This document shows positions 9,882 to 17,666 of a stretch of DNA of 64,000 nucleotides, one piece after another. Both the position numbers and the translations under genes were made by a program. Source of the stretch: Frigidibacter mobilis (GTDB lineage Bacteria > Pseudomonadota > Alphaproteobacteria > Rhodobacterales > Rhodobacteraceae); the NCBI RefSeq assembly GCF_001620265.1, contig NZ_CP012661.1, positions 2,046,001 through 2,110,000 on the forward strand. Reading direction: 5' to 3'. Below the pieces are notes generated by a model. The model ran no database searches. It was not told the DNA's origin and saw nothing but the letters and a program-made list of their open reading frames with translations. The number at the start of each line of letters is the position of its first letter. The stretch's first letter is position 1.

Positions 9882-11302
9882 TCCTCGCACTCGACCAGGG
9901 CACCACCAGCACCCGCGCGCTGATCGTCGATGCGGGTGGGCGCGCCCGGGCCTTGCTGTCGCGCCCTCACCGGCAGATCCTGCCGCGCCCCGGCTGGGTG
10001 GAGCATGACCCCGAAGAGCTGACCGCCAACCTGCTGGCCTGCATCGACGCGGCCGCGCCCGAGGCGCCGCTGGCCGCCGGGCTCGCCAATCAGGGCGAAA
10101 GCTGCCTGGCCTGGGAGGCGGGCACTGGCCGGCCCGTCAGCCCGGTGATCGTCTGGCAGGATGCGCGCACCGCAGAGCTCTGCGCCCGGCTGCGCGCCGA
10201 AGGGGCCGAGGCGCTGACTCTGGCCGCGGCAGGCCTGCCGCTCGACCCCTATTTCTCGGCCTCCAAGCTGGGTTGGCTGCTGCGCGAGAACCCCGAGGCG
10301 CGGGCGCTCGCGGCCGCGGGGCGGCTGCGGCTGGGAACCACCGATGCGTTCTTCCTGGAGCGGCTGACCGGGCGCTTCGTGACCGACATCACCACCGCCT
10401 CCCGCACCTCGCTGATGAACCTTGAACGGGGCGAATGGGACGCGGAGCTTTGCGCCCTGTTCGGCGTGCCGGTGGAGTGCCTGCCGCAGATCGTCCCCAG
10501 CCTTGGCGCGTTCGGCACCCTGCCGGGTGGCCTGCCGCTGACCGCGAGCCTTGTCGACCAGCAGGCAGCGCTTTACGGCCACGGCTGCCGCGCGCCGGGG
10601 GATGCCAAGATCACCTTCGGCACCGGCGCCTTTGCGCTGGCGGTGACTGGGGCGCTGCTGCGGCCTGCCGCGGGCGGTCCGCTGCCCACGGTCGCATGGC
10701 AAAAGGCCGGTGCCCATCCGGTCCATGCTCTGGAGGGCGGCGTCTACTGCGCCTCCTCGGCGGTGAACTGGGCGCGGGGGCTCGGCTTGTTTTCCGACTT
10801 TCAGGAAATTGCGGATTTCATCGCCCCGCCCGCCATCGACCGCGGCCTGGCCTTCGTGCCGGCGCTGACCGGCCTTGCCTGTCCGCACTGGGACCGCGCC
10901 GCGCGGGGCGCCTGGCTGGGGCTGTCGCTGGACAGCTCCCCTGCCGACATGATGCAGGCGCTGCTGGAGGGCGTGGCGCTGCGCGCGGCCGAGGTGATCG
11001 CGGCGATGGACAAGGTGCAGCCGGTGGGCGCGCCGGTGTCGATTGATGGCGGGATGAGTGCCAATGGCTATTTCTGCCAGATCCTGGCCGATGTGCTGAA
11101 CCGCGAACTGCTGGTGTCGGACGAGCCGGAGCTGACCGCCCTCGGCATCGCCGCGCTGGCGGCAGAGGCGGCAGGCACGCTGTTCCCGCTGCGCCGCCCG
11201 GGCCGCAGGATCAGCCCCCGCCCCGATGCCGCCACGCGGCTCCCGGCCCGCCTCGCCCGCTTCGCCGCCGCCCGCGCCGCGGTCGAAGGCTACGCGCTCT
11301 AG
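9878..11302 (+). CDS. FGGY-family carbohydrate kinase (glycerol-kinase-like)
   Basis: This 474-residue kinase has the FGGY fold. ALDQGTTSTRALI near the N-terminus binds phosphate, VIVWQDARTAELC resembles the glycerol-kinase substrate loop, and a FGTGAFALAVTG phosphate loop and a DGGMSANGYFCQILADVL adenosine motif follow. The closest familiar family is glycerol kinase, but the usual WQDRRT and NQRETT motifs read WQDART and NQGESC, and the protein is some 20 residues short. Glycerol, erythritol or another polyol is therefore possible. It is the last gene of the DeoR-linked operon and would supply the phosphorylated substrate for the GlpA-like enzyme. Confidence 0.82.
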   Translation: MILALDQGTTSTRALIVDAGGRARALLSRPHRQILPRPGWVEHDPEELTANLLACIDAAAPEAPLAAGLANQGESCLAWEAGTGRPVSPVIVWQDARTAELCARLRAEGAEALTLAAAGLPLDPYFSASKLGWLLRENPEARALAAAGRLRLGTTDAFFLERLTGRFVTDITTASRTSLMNLERGEWDAELCALFGVPVECLPQIVPSLGAFGTLPGGLPLTASLVDQQAALYGHGCRAPGDAKITFGTGAFALAVTGALLRPAAGGPLPTVAWQKAGAHPVHALEGGVYCASSAVNWARGLGLFSDFQEIADFIAPPAIDRGLAFVPALTGLACPHWDRAARGAWLGLSLDSSPADMMQALLEGVALRAAEVIAAMDKVQPVGAPVSIDGGMSANGYFCQILADVLNRELLVSDEPELTALGIAALAAEAAGTLFPLRRPGRRISPRPDAATRLPARLARFAAARAAVEGYAL

Positions 11303-13032
11303 CTCCGCCAGGGCAGCGTACCCGGCGGCAACCGCCCCGCCAGCCGGTCCAGCGTCAGCGCCAGCAGCAGCACCAGGCCGACCGAGGCCGCCGACAGCGC
11401 CGCAGCGCCGGTGGAGTTGCCCTCGTATTGCAGCGAGAACACCATCACCCCCACCGTCTCCACCCCGCTCGACCACAGCAGCGCCGACAGCGTCAGTTCG
11501 TTGAACGCGGTCAGGAACACCAGCACCGCCCCCGCCACCAGCGAGGGCGCGGCCATCGGCGCGGTGATGCGGCCGATGCGGGCCAGAAGCCCGGCGCCGA
11601 CGATCCGCGCCGCCTCGTCCAGCGCCGGTTCCGTGCCCGCCATCGCCACCGTGGCGGGGCCAAGCACCAGCGGAAGGAACCGCGCGAGATAGGCCAGCAG
11701 CAGGATGGTGGAGGTGCCGTAGATCGAGACGCCCAGACCGGGCAGCGGCGGCAGGAATACCAGGATATAGGCCAGCGCCAGCACCGTGCCCGGCACCACG
11801 AAGGGCGCGTCGGTCAGCCACAGCAGCCGCCGCGCCAGCCCGTGCCGCCGCTGCGCCGCCATGTAGCCGAGCCCGAGCGCCACCGTGGCCGAGATCACTG
11901 CCGCTGCCAGCGACAAGCCGGCCGAATTGGCAAAGGCGCGGCGGATGGTGGCGTTGCTCCAGAGGGTTTGCGTGAAGTTGTCAAACGTCAGCGTCTCCGG
12001 CGTCAGCGGCACCCCGAGCGCCGGGACCAGCGCCGTTCCCAGCAGCGCCAGCATCGGCAGCACCGCCATCACCATCAGTGCCAGCCACAGGCCCGCCTCC
12101 ACCGGCAATTGCCAGCGCCCCAGCTCCAGCGGCTGCAGCGCCCGCCCGCCCCGGTCAACCGGCACCGCACGCCGCACCAGCACCGCGCGCAGCAGCAGCG
12201 CCGCGCCGGCCAGCGCCACCAGCAACAGTGCCAGCACCGCCACCTGCCCGATCACTGCCGGGCCAAAGCCGTTCAGCCGCTGATAGATCAGCGTGGTCAG
12301 CATCGGGAACCGCCCCGGGATCCCCAGCAACGCCGGCACCCCGAAATTCCCCACCGCCGCCGCAAAGGCCAGGATCGCGCCCGAGGCCGCGGCGGGCGCC
12401 ACAAGCGGCAGCACCACCCGGACCAGGATGCGCCCGCGCCCCGCCCCGGCGATGCGCGCCGCCTCGACCAGATCCTCGGGCAGCGCCGCCAGCGCCGCGC
12501 GCACCGCCAGGAACACCAGCGGCATATGCTCGATCCCCATCAACGCGATGATGCCACCCGCAGAATACATCGGGTTGGTCTGGCCCGGACCCGGCGCGAG
12601 GCCGAGCGGGCCAAGGATCGGCGAGGACGACCCCATCAACTCGATCCAGGCCAGCGCCATGATCTGCGAGGGGATCAGCAGCGGCGCCAGAATCAGGAAG
12701 GTCATCGCCACCCGGCCCCGCAGCCGCAGCATCCCCATCGCCAGGGCCAGCGCCACGCCAAGCACCGCCGACACCACGACCGACCCGGCCGCGGCATAGA
12801 CGGTGTTGCCAAGCGCGCGGCCAGTGGCGCGGGCGGCGAGCCCGTCGCGGATCAGCCCGAGGGGCTCGCCCGCGTCATTGGCCCCGAACGCCTCGGCGAA
12901 CAGCCGCAGCAGCGGCCAGAGCCCAAGGGCGAGCACGTAAAGCGCCAGCAGGGCGACAAGCAGATGCTCGCCGCCCCGACCGGAAAGCAGGGGCCGGGCG
13001 CTGCGCCCGGCCGGAAGGCTCGTGTCAGCCAC
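11299..13032 (-). CDS. ABC transporter permease, fused two-domain type
   Basis: This permease of about 577 residues contains two complete halves, each with about six membrane segments and its own EAA loop (EAARIAGAGRGRILVRVVLP in the first, EAARIVGAGLLARIGRITAP in the second). Such fused permeases occur in Fe3+, 2-aminoethylphosphonate and hexose-phosphate (AfuB) importers. I use the GTG at 13032, which overlaps the stop of the binding-protein gene; a TTG at 13047 is the alternative. The 3' end overlaps the end of the FGGY kinase gene on the opposite strand by 4 bp. Confidence 0.85.
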   Translation of the reverse strand: MADTSLPAGRSARPLLSGRGGEHLLVALLALYVLALGLWPLLRLFAEAFGANDAGEPLGLIRDGLAARATGRALGNTVYAAAGSVVVSAVLGVALALAMGMLRLRGRVAMTFLILAPLLIPSQIMALAWIELMGSSSPILGPLGLAPGPGQTNPMYSAGGIIALMGIEHMPLVFLAVRAALAALPEDLVEAARIAGAGRGRILVRVVLPLVAPAAASGAILAFAAAVGNFGVPALLGIPGRFPMLTTLIYQRLNGFGPAVIGQVAVLALLLVALAGAALLLRAVLVRRAVPVDRGGRALQPLELGRWQLPVEAGLWLALMVMAVLPMLALLGTALVPALGVPLTPETLTFDNFTQTLWSNATIRRAFANSAGLSLAAAVISATVALGLGYMAAQRRHGLARRLLWLTDAPFVVPGTVLALAYILVFLPPLPGLGVSIYGTSTILLLAYLARFLPLVLGPATVAMAGTEPALDEAARIVGAGLLARIGRITAPMAAPSLVAGAVLVFLTAFNELTLSALLWSSGVETVGVMVFSLQYEGNSTGAAALSAASVGLVLLLALTLDRLAGRLPPGTLPWRS

Positions 13033-14014
13033 CGAACAGATCCGCAAAGGCCTGCTTGGTCTTCTGATCCTCGGACAGCATCACGCTCGCATCGGCGGGC
13101 AGGATCTTCAACGCCTCTACCGGCGGATAGCCCGCGGGCTGCGCCACACCGGCCAGGATCGGGAAATAGCCCTGCGCCACCGACTGTTCCTGCGCGGCCT
13201 TCGACAGCTGCCAGTCGACGAACACCTTCGCCGCCTCGGGGTTGTCGCTGTCCTTGAGGATCGCCACCGGCTGGGTGATCGAGGACACGCCCTCGGCCGG
13301 GAACACGAACTCCACCGGCGAGCCCTTGGCCTTGGCGTTCATCGCCATGTATTCGATGATGATCCCGTAAGCCTTCTCGCCGCGCGCCACCGCCTCGATC
13401 ACGGTGCCATTGCCCTGCCCGGCCACGGCGCCATTATCGGCCAGCGTTTCATAATACTTCCAGCCAAATTCCGGCTGCTGCACCATCGTGCCGACATGGA
13501 TCACCGCCGCGCCGGAATAGAGCGGGCTCGGCATGATGAGCGAGGCGGCGGCTTCCGGCGCGGTCAGATCGGCCCAGGAGGTCGGGGCATGATCCACCAT
13601 CGTGGTGTTGTAGACGATGCCGGTGGTGATGAGCTTGGTGCCGAAGAAGGTCATGTCCGGGTCGATCAGCGCGGCGGGAATACCCTCGACCGGCGCATCG
13701 GCATAGGCCAGCAGCCGGTCATCGTTCTTCAACTGGGTCATCGCCACGGCATCGGCGATCAGCATCACGTCGGCGGGGGTCGATCCGGCGGCGAATTCCG
13801 CCTGCAGCTTGGTCATCAGCTCGGTCGTGCCGGTGCGGAACACCTCGACCGTGATCTCGGGATGGTCCTTGTTGAAGGCCTCGACCACCAGCGCCATCTG
13901 GTCATTGGGCTGCGAGGTGTAGACGGTGATGGTGCCTGCAGCCTGCGCGAAGGCGGGGTCGGTCAGCGCGGTGCCGGCAAGAAGCGCAAGCGCCAGAGAG
14001 GTGCGGAGGGTCAT
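13025..14014 (-). CDS. ABC transporter substrate-binding protein (Fe3+/phosphonate/AfuA type)
   Basis: This 329-residue periplasmic receptor has a Sec signal peptide (MTLRTSLALALLAGTALTDP, ending FAQA near residue 24) and the core pattern ITVYTSQPNDQMALVVEAFNK, typical of the Fe3+/AfuA receptor family. ATG 14014 was chosen because AAGGA lies just upstream and the signal peptide begins there. The family includes receptors for ferric ions, 2-aminoethylphosphonate and hexose phosphates. The two phosphate-related hydrolase genes upstream favour a phosphorylated ligand, which is inference. Confidence 0.87.
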   Translation of the reverse strand: MTLRTSLALALLAGTALTDPAFAQAAGTITVYTSQPNDQMALVVEAFNKDHPEITVEVFRTGTTELMTKLQAEFAAGSTPADVMLIADAVAMTQLKNDDRLLAYADAPVEGIPAALIDPDMTFFGTKLITTGIVYNTTMVDHAPTSWADLTAPEAAASLIMPSPLYSGAAVIHVGTMVQQPEFGWKYYETLADNGAVAGQGNGTVIEAVARGEKAYGIIIEYMAMNAKAKGSPVEFVFPAEGVSSITQPVAILKDSDNPEAAKVFVDWQLSKAAQEQSVAQGYFPILAGVAQPAGYPPVEALKILPADASVMLSEDQKTKQAFADLFGG

Positions 14015-14125
14015 TTCCTTAGCCTTTTCATCAAGGATGTCTGGCCGCTTGGTAGACCTCTGGCTTGACAGTGCTGTGACAATCGGCCGGGAAAGGCGCA
14101 TCCCCGGGTCACATTTGCGACGGGA

Positions 14126-14731
14126 TCATGGCTGGGCGCGCGCGGCCGCCACCAGCGGGTCTGCCAGATCCGAGGCGCCCAGAACCCGCAAGGACCAGTC
14201 GGGGGCATGGCCCACATCCTCCTCGCGCTGCCACAGCACCGGCACGGCATTGGCAAAGCGCGGCAGCACCACGCCGGGGCAGAGCAGCGCCCCCAGCACC
14301 CGGGCAGTGCCGGAATGGCCGACGATCAGCGCCGGAAACGGCGACGTCACCTGCGCCAGCGCGGCGGTCACCCGTGTCTGGAAGGCGCCCGGCCCCTCGC
14401 CGCCGCCGGGCGGTACCATCTCGCGCACCAGCACGCCGTAAGGCTGGCCCTCCCATGCGCCCCAGTTGCGCTCTGCCAGGCCCGGCAGCACCCGCAGCGG
14501 CAGACCCAGCCGCGCCGCCACTGTCTCGGCCGTCACCCGCGCGCGGATCAAGGGCGAGCACCAGATCGCCGCGATCCCCGCTTCGGCCAGCAGTTCCGCC
14601 GCCATCTCGGCCTGCGCCAGCCCCGCGGCGTTCAGCGGCACATCGGTGGCGCCGGCGATGATCCCGGCGCGGTTATGCGCGGTCTCGCCGTGGCGCAGGA
14701 ACAGAAAGGACTGGCTGAAAAGCGGGATCAC
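14126..14731 (-). CDS. histidine phosphatase family protein
   Basis: This 201-residue member of the phosphoglycerate-mutase-like (branch 1) phosphatases has the catalytic motif FLFLRHGETAHNRAG close to the N-terminus and the second active-site histidine in IVGHSGTARVLG. Both are intact, so it should remove phosphate from a small molecule. It starts at a GTG (14731) that overlaps the stop of the MBL-fold gene. The binding-protein gene of the ABC importer follows after about 110 bp. The embedding suggests that it dephosphorylates the imported compound. The alpha-ribazole phosphatase family is a look-alike, but no cobalamin genes are near. Confidence 0.8.
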   Translation of the reverse strand: MIPLFSQSFLFLRHGETAHNRAGIIAGATDVPLNAAGLAQAEMAAELLAEAGIAAIWCSPLIRARVTAETVAARLGLPLRVLPGLAERNWGAWEGQPYGVLVREMVPPGGGEGPGAFQTRVTAALAQVTSPFPALIVGHSGTARVLGALLCPGVVLPRFANAVPVLWQREEDVGHAPDWSLRVLGASDLADPLVAAARAQP

Positions 14732-15822
14732 CAGCGCAGCTCCGGCGCCCCTACCAGCGGCAGATCCGGCAGTGCGGCGGCCAGATCGGCGGCGCGCGCC
14801 GGTTCGACAAAGGCCGCCATCGCCAGCCGCGGTTGCACATGGCCCGCCAGCGCCGCGAGGCCGCTCAGGCGTGGATGCACGTTCCAGCGCGCAAAGCGCG
14901 CCCTGCCCGAGGCGACCAGCTCCGCCGCGGGCTTGCCCGCCGCCAGATGGCCGGTGAAGACGATTTCCGCCTCCCCCGTCTGCGCAAAGCGCGCGATCAG
15001 ATCGACCGCCAGCCCGGCATCGCCATTGGGCTTGGCGGCGATCATCACGCCCACCGCCGCGCTGTCTGCGCTCAGCGCCGCCGTGCCCGCCAGCATCCCC
15101 GCCAGCGCCTCGTCCCCGCCCGGCACCAGTGCGCCCGGATGCTCCAGCAACAGGGCTGCCACCTGCCGATGCGCCGGGCACCGCGACACCGGCAGCCCCT
15201 CGGCGGCGAAGGCAATCGCCATCTCCAGCCCGCGCCCGCCCGCTGGGGCCGGCAGCAGCAGCGGGCGCGTGGCGGCAAGCGCCAGCAGATGCGCGACCTG
15301 GTCCGCCAGCGGGTCATCGGCGGCACCATAGGAGGCATCGAAGACCAGCGCCGCGGCAGGAGGGGGCGGCGCGCAGGGATAAAGCGTGCTCTCGGCGCTC
15401 ATGTCGCCGGTATAGAGCAGCCCGCCCGCGCCACCGATCCGCATCCAGACCGCGCCGGGGGCATGGCCCGCCATCCCGGTTTCCACCGCCAGCCCCGCGA
15501 CCTGCACCTGCCCGCACAAGGGCAGGTCCTGCGCATGGGCCAGCCGCGGGTCGTCGGTCAGCGCCCGCACCGGCGCGGTGGCATGGACCGGCGGGCCGCC
15601 CAGGCCCGGCGCCAGATCCAGCGCGCCGATATGGTCGGGATGACCGTGGCTGATGAGGATCGCATCCACCGGGCCCACCCCTGCCAGATCGGGGCGCATC
15701 CCGGCATCGGGCCCCTCGCCCAGATCGAGGATCAGCCGCGCGCCACCCGCCTCCAGCAGGAAACAGGCCGGGCCCTTGACGCCGAAACCGGAGATCGCGC
15801 GCAGATGAAAGCCGGTCGTCAT
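14728..15822 (-). CDS. MBL-fold metallo-hydrolase
   Basis: This 364-residue metallo-beta-lactamase-fold protein has the zinc motif SHGHPDHIGALDL near residue 60, a further histidine in GMAGHAPGAVWM and an aspartate in LLYTGDMSAES. The second half (VFTGHLAAGKPAAELVASG followed by a histidine) resembles the beta-CASP-like insert of exonuclease-type members, so a phosphodiester substrate is plausible. The start is the ATG at 15822, in a TGATG overlap with the ATPase gene; a GTG one codon upstream is possible. It lies in the ABC operon between the ATPase and the histidine phosphatase. Confidence 0.8.
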   Translation of the reverse strand: MTTGFHLRAISGFGVKGPACFLLEAGGARLILDLGEGPDAGMRPDLAGVGPVDAILISHGHPDHIGALDLAPGLGGPPVHATAPVRALTDDPRLAHAQDLPLCGQVQVAGLAVETGMAGHAPGAVWMRIGGAGGLLYTGDMSAESTLYPCAPPPPAAALVFDASYGAADDPLADQVAHLLALAATRPLLLPAPAGGRGLEMAIAFAAEGLPVSRCPAHRQVAALLLEHPGALVPGGDEALAGMLAGTAALSADSAAVGVMIAAKPNGDAGLAVDLIARFAQTGEAEIVFTGHLAAGKPAAELVASGRARFARWNVHPRLSGLAALAGHVQPRLAMAAFVEPARAADLAAALPDLPLVGAPELRW

Positions 15823-16934
15823 CACGCCACCTCATATGCCGGTTGCAGGGCCATCGGCGCCAAACCCTCGCGTGCCAAACCCTCGCGTGGCAGCACCCAG
15901 CCACCAGACAGGCCGACCGAGACCTCGGCCCCCGGCGCCACCGGCACCATGCTGGGCACTTCGACCAGATCGGCCCCGGAACCCTCCAGATCCACCGACA
16001 GCATGTAGTCCCCGCCCTCGAAGCGCAGGTCACTGACGCGGCCCGCCAACCGCGGCTGGCCCGGCGCAGGCTCCAGCGTCAGGTCGCGGGCGCGCAGGCA
16101 CAGCCAGCCGGGGCCCGCAGGCGCCGCCCCCGGCAGCACCAGATCGCGGCCCATCAGCCGCACCCGGACCAGGCCGCCCTCGGTCCCCAGCACCTCGACC
16201 GGCACTGTCCGCCCCTGCCCCACGAAGCGCGCCACCATTGCCGAGGCTGGGCGCGCGAACAGCTCTTGCGGCGGGGCGATCTGCTGCATCCGGCCCCTGT
16301 CCATCACCGCGACCAGATCCGCCAGCGCCATCGCCTCGTTCTGGTCATGGGTGACGAACACGAAGGTGGTGCGCGCCTGGCGGTGGATGCGGCGGAACTC
16401 TGCCAGCATCGCCTGGCGCAGATGCGCATCGAGATTGGCCAAGGGTTCGTCGAGCAGGATCAGCGCGGGCCGCATCGCCAGGCTGCGCGCAAGCGCCACC
16501 CGCTGCCGCTGCCCGCCCGACAGCTGATGCGGGCGGCGATCCGCCTGCCCCTCCAGCCCGACCAGTGCCAGCGCCTCGGCGGTGCGCGCCCACTGCTCGG
16601 CGTGGCTCAGCCCGCGCAAGCCGAGGCCAAAGGCGATGTTGCCGGCGACGGTCATGTGCGGCCAGAGCGCATAGGACTGGAACACCATCCCCAGATCGCG
16701 CTGCCCCGGTTCGACAAAGCGCCCCGCCCCGGCGACAATGCGCCCGTCCAGCGAGATGGTCCCGGCATCGGGCCGCTCCAGCCCCGCGATCAGGCGCAGC
16801 ACCGTTGTCTTGCCACAGCCCGAGGGGCCGACCAGCGCGAAGAACGCCCCCGAGGGCACGGTGAAGCTGACCGCCGCCACGGCGGTGGTGGCGGCGAAAT
16901 TTCGGGTGACGGACTGGAATGCGATCTCGGCCAT
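15822..16934 (-). CDS. ABC transporter ATP-binding protein
   Basis: This 370-residue ATPase is the first gene of the second importer operon. It has Walker [15 protein letters not shown]-loop [10 protein letters not shown], signature [15 protein letters not shown], Walker B LILLDEP and switch histidine FVTHDQNEA, all intact, followed by a C-terminal TOBE-like domain. It should energise the fused permease and the receptor encoded downstream. The last 25 or so residues contain an in-frame duplication (REGLA twice) caused by a 15-bp tandem repeat. Confidence 0.9.
   Translation of the reverse strand: MAEIAFQSVTRNFAATTAVAAVSFTVPSGAFFALVGPSGCGKTTVLRLIAGLERPDAGTISLDGRIVAGAGRFVEPGQRDLGMVFQSYALWPHMTVAGNIAFGLGLRGLSHAEQWARTAEALALVGLEGQADRRPHQLSGGQRQRVALARSLAMRPALILLDEPLANLDAHLRQAMLAEFRRIHRQARTTFVFVTHDQNEAMALADLVAVMDRGRMQQIAPPQELFARPASAMVARFVGQGRTVPVEVLGTEGGLVRVRLMGRDLVLPGAAPAGPGWLCLRARDLTLEPAPGQPRLAGRVSDLRFEGGDYMLSVDLEGSGADLVEVPSMVPVAPGAEVSVGLSGGWVLPREGLAREGLAPMALQPAYEVA
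15859..15888. repeat. 15-bp perfect tandem duplication in the ATPase C-terminus
   Basis: GCCAAACCCTCGCGT occurs twice head to tail (15859-15873 and 15874-15888). It stays in frame and adds five residues near the C-terminal end of the ATPase. Slippage-type duplication is the likely origin. Confidence 0.85.
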
Positions 16935-17047
16935 TGGCTCCGCTCTCTGGGGCCTTCGCGTTAGCCCGCGGACATGACGGTTTCATGACGGATGCCTTAC
17001 CGGCACGGCGCGACGAGCGACAGAGATGGCGTGATTCCAAGAGTCAA

Positions 17048-17071
17048 ATGACCGGCCAAGCGGCCGGTCAT
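17048..17071. terminator. perfect hairpin downstream of the small exported-protein gene
   Basis: ATGACCGGCC (17048-17057) and GGCCGGTCAT (17062-17071) pair perfectly around AAGC. On the minus strand the stem follows the stop of the 17129-17377 gene by about 60 bp and is followed by TTTGAC. Its T tract is weak. It also lies upstream of the ABC ATPase gene, so an operator role is possible. Confidence 0.45.
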
Positions 17072-17128
17072 CTGCAGTTCGATATCTCGTCGACATCATC
17101 CGCCTACCCCCTAAGGGGCGGGACACCC

Positions 17129-17377
17129 TCAGTTGGTCGAGGTGGTCGCGGTGGTCGAGGTGGTGCCATCCTGCGCGCTGGCAAGGGCCGCAGTCGCGGT
17201 CACCAGAACGCCGCCAACGATCAGAAGGTTGGTAGCCGGAAGGGTCGTACCGGCTACGGTGCTCGGCAGGCCGGTCTCGGGCGTCACGGTGGGGGCCGGC
17301 GGTGCATCTTGCGCGACGGCCGGAACGACACAAGCCGCGGAAATTGCGAGGGCGGAAGCGATAATCTTGAAGGTCAT
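17129..17377 (-). CDS. small exported protein of unknown function
   Basis: This 82-residue protein has a typical Sec signal (MTFKIIASALAISAACVVPA, cleavage after AVA at about residue 22). After that comes a Pro/Thr/Val-rich stretch, one hydrophobic segment (LLIVGGVLVTATAALA), and a Ser/Thr-rich end (TTSTTATTSTN). The hydrophobic segment could be a membrane anchor. The ATG at 17377 has an AGGAG site. I do not recognise the family. It stands alone between the ABC operon and the RND operon, on the minus strand like both. Confidence 0.6.
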   Translation of the reverse strand: MTFKIIASALAISAACVVPAVAQDAPPAPTVTPETGLPSTVAGTTLPATNLLIVGGVLVTATAALASAQDGTTSTTATTSTN

Positions 17378-17666
17378 GAGGCAAACTCCTGCTGCGGGGT
17401 ATCTTATGGATAGCACATTCTGCTATGCAGCACAGCGGCAATTCGGTCCACATCGTGCATAAATTAACGGCGACGCGCGGGATCCCGCCTGCTCTGATGG
17501 CCTTGAGCCCCCCAGAACCCCGCAAAACCTGCCCTCACGGCAGCGCAGAGAATCACGCGAACTGCCAGACAGACAGGGATAGCCCGCAAATCGGCGCGCC
17601 AGCGCGCCCGATGTCGCCAACCACGCCGCGGGGCGGGTTGCAAGCCCGTCATTCCCCGGTCACGTC

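Noticed and set aside
9569..11821. A 750-codon open frame on the minus strand opposite the FGGY kinase
   Set aside because: Shadow of the kinase and of part of the permease in another frame. No motif.
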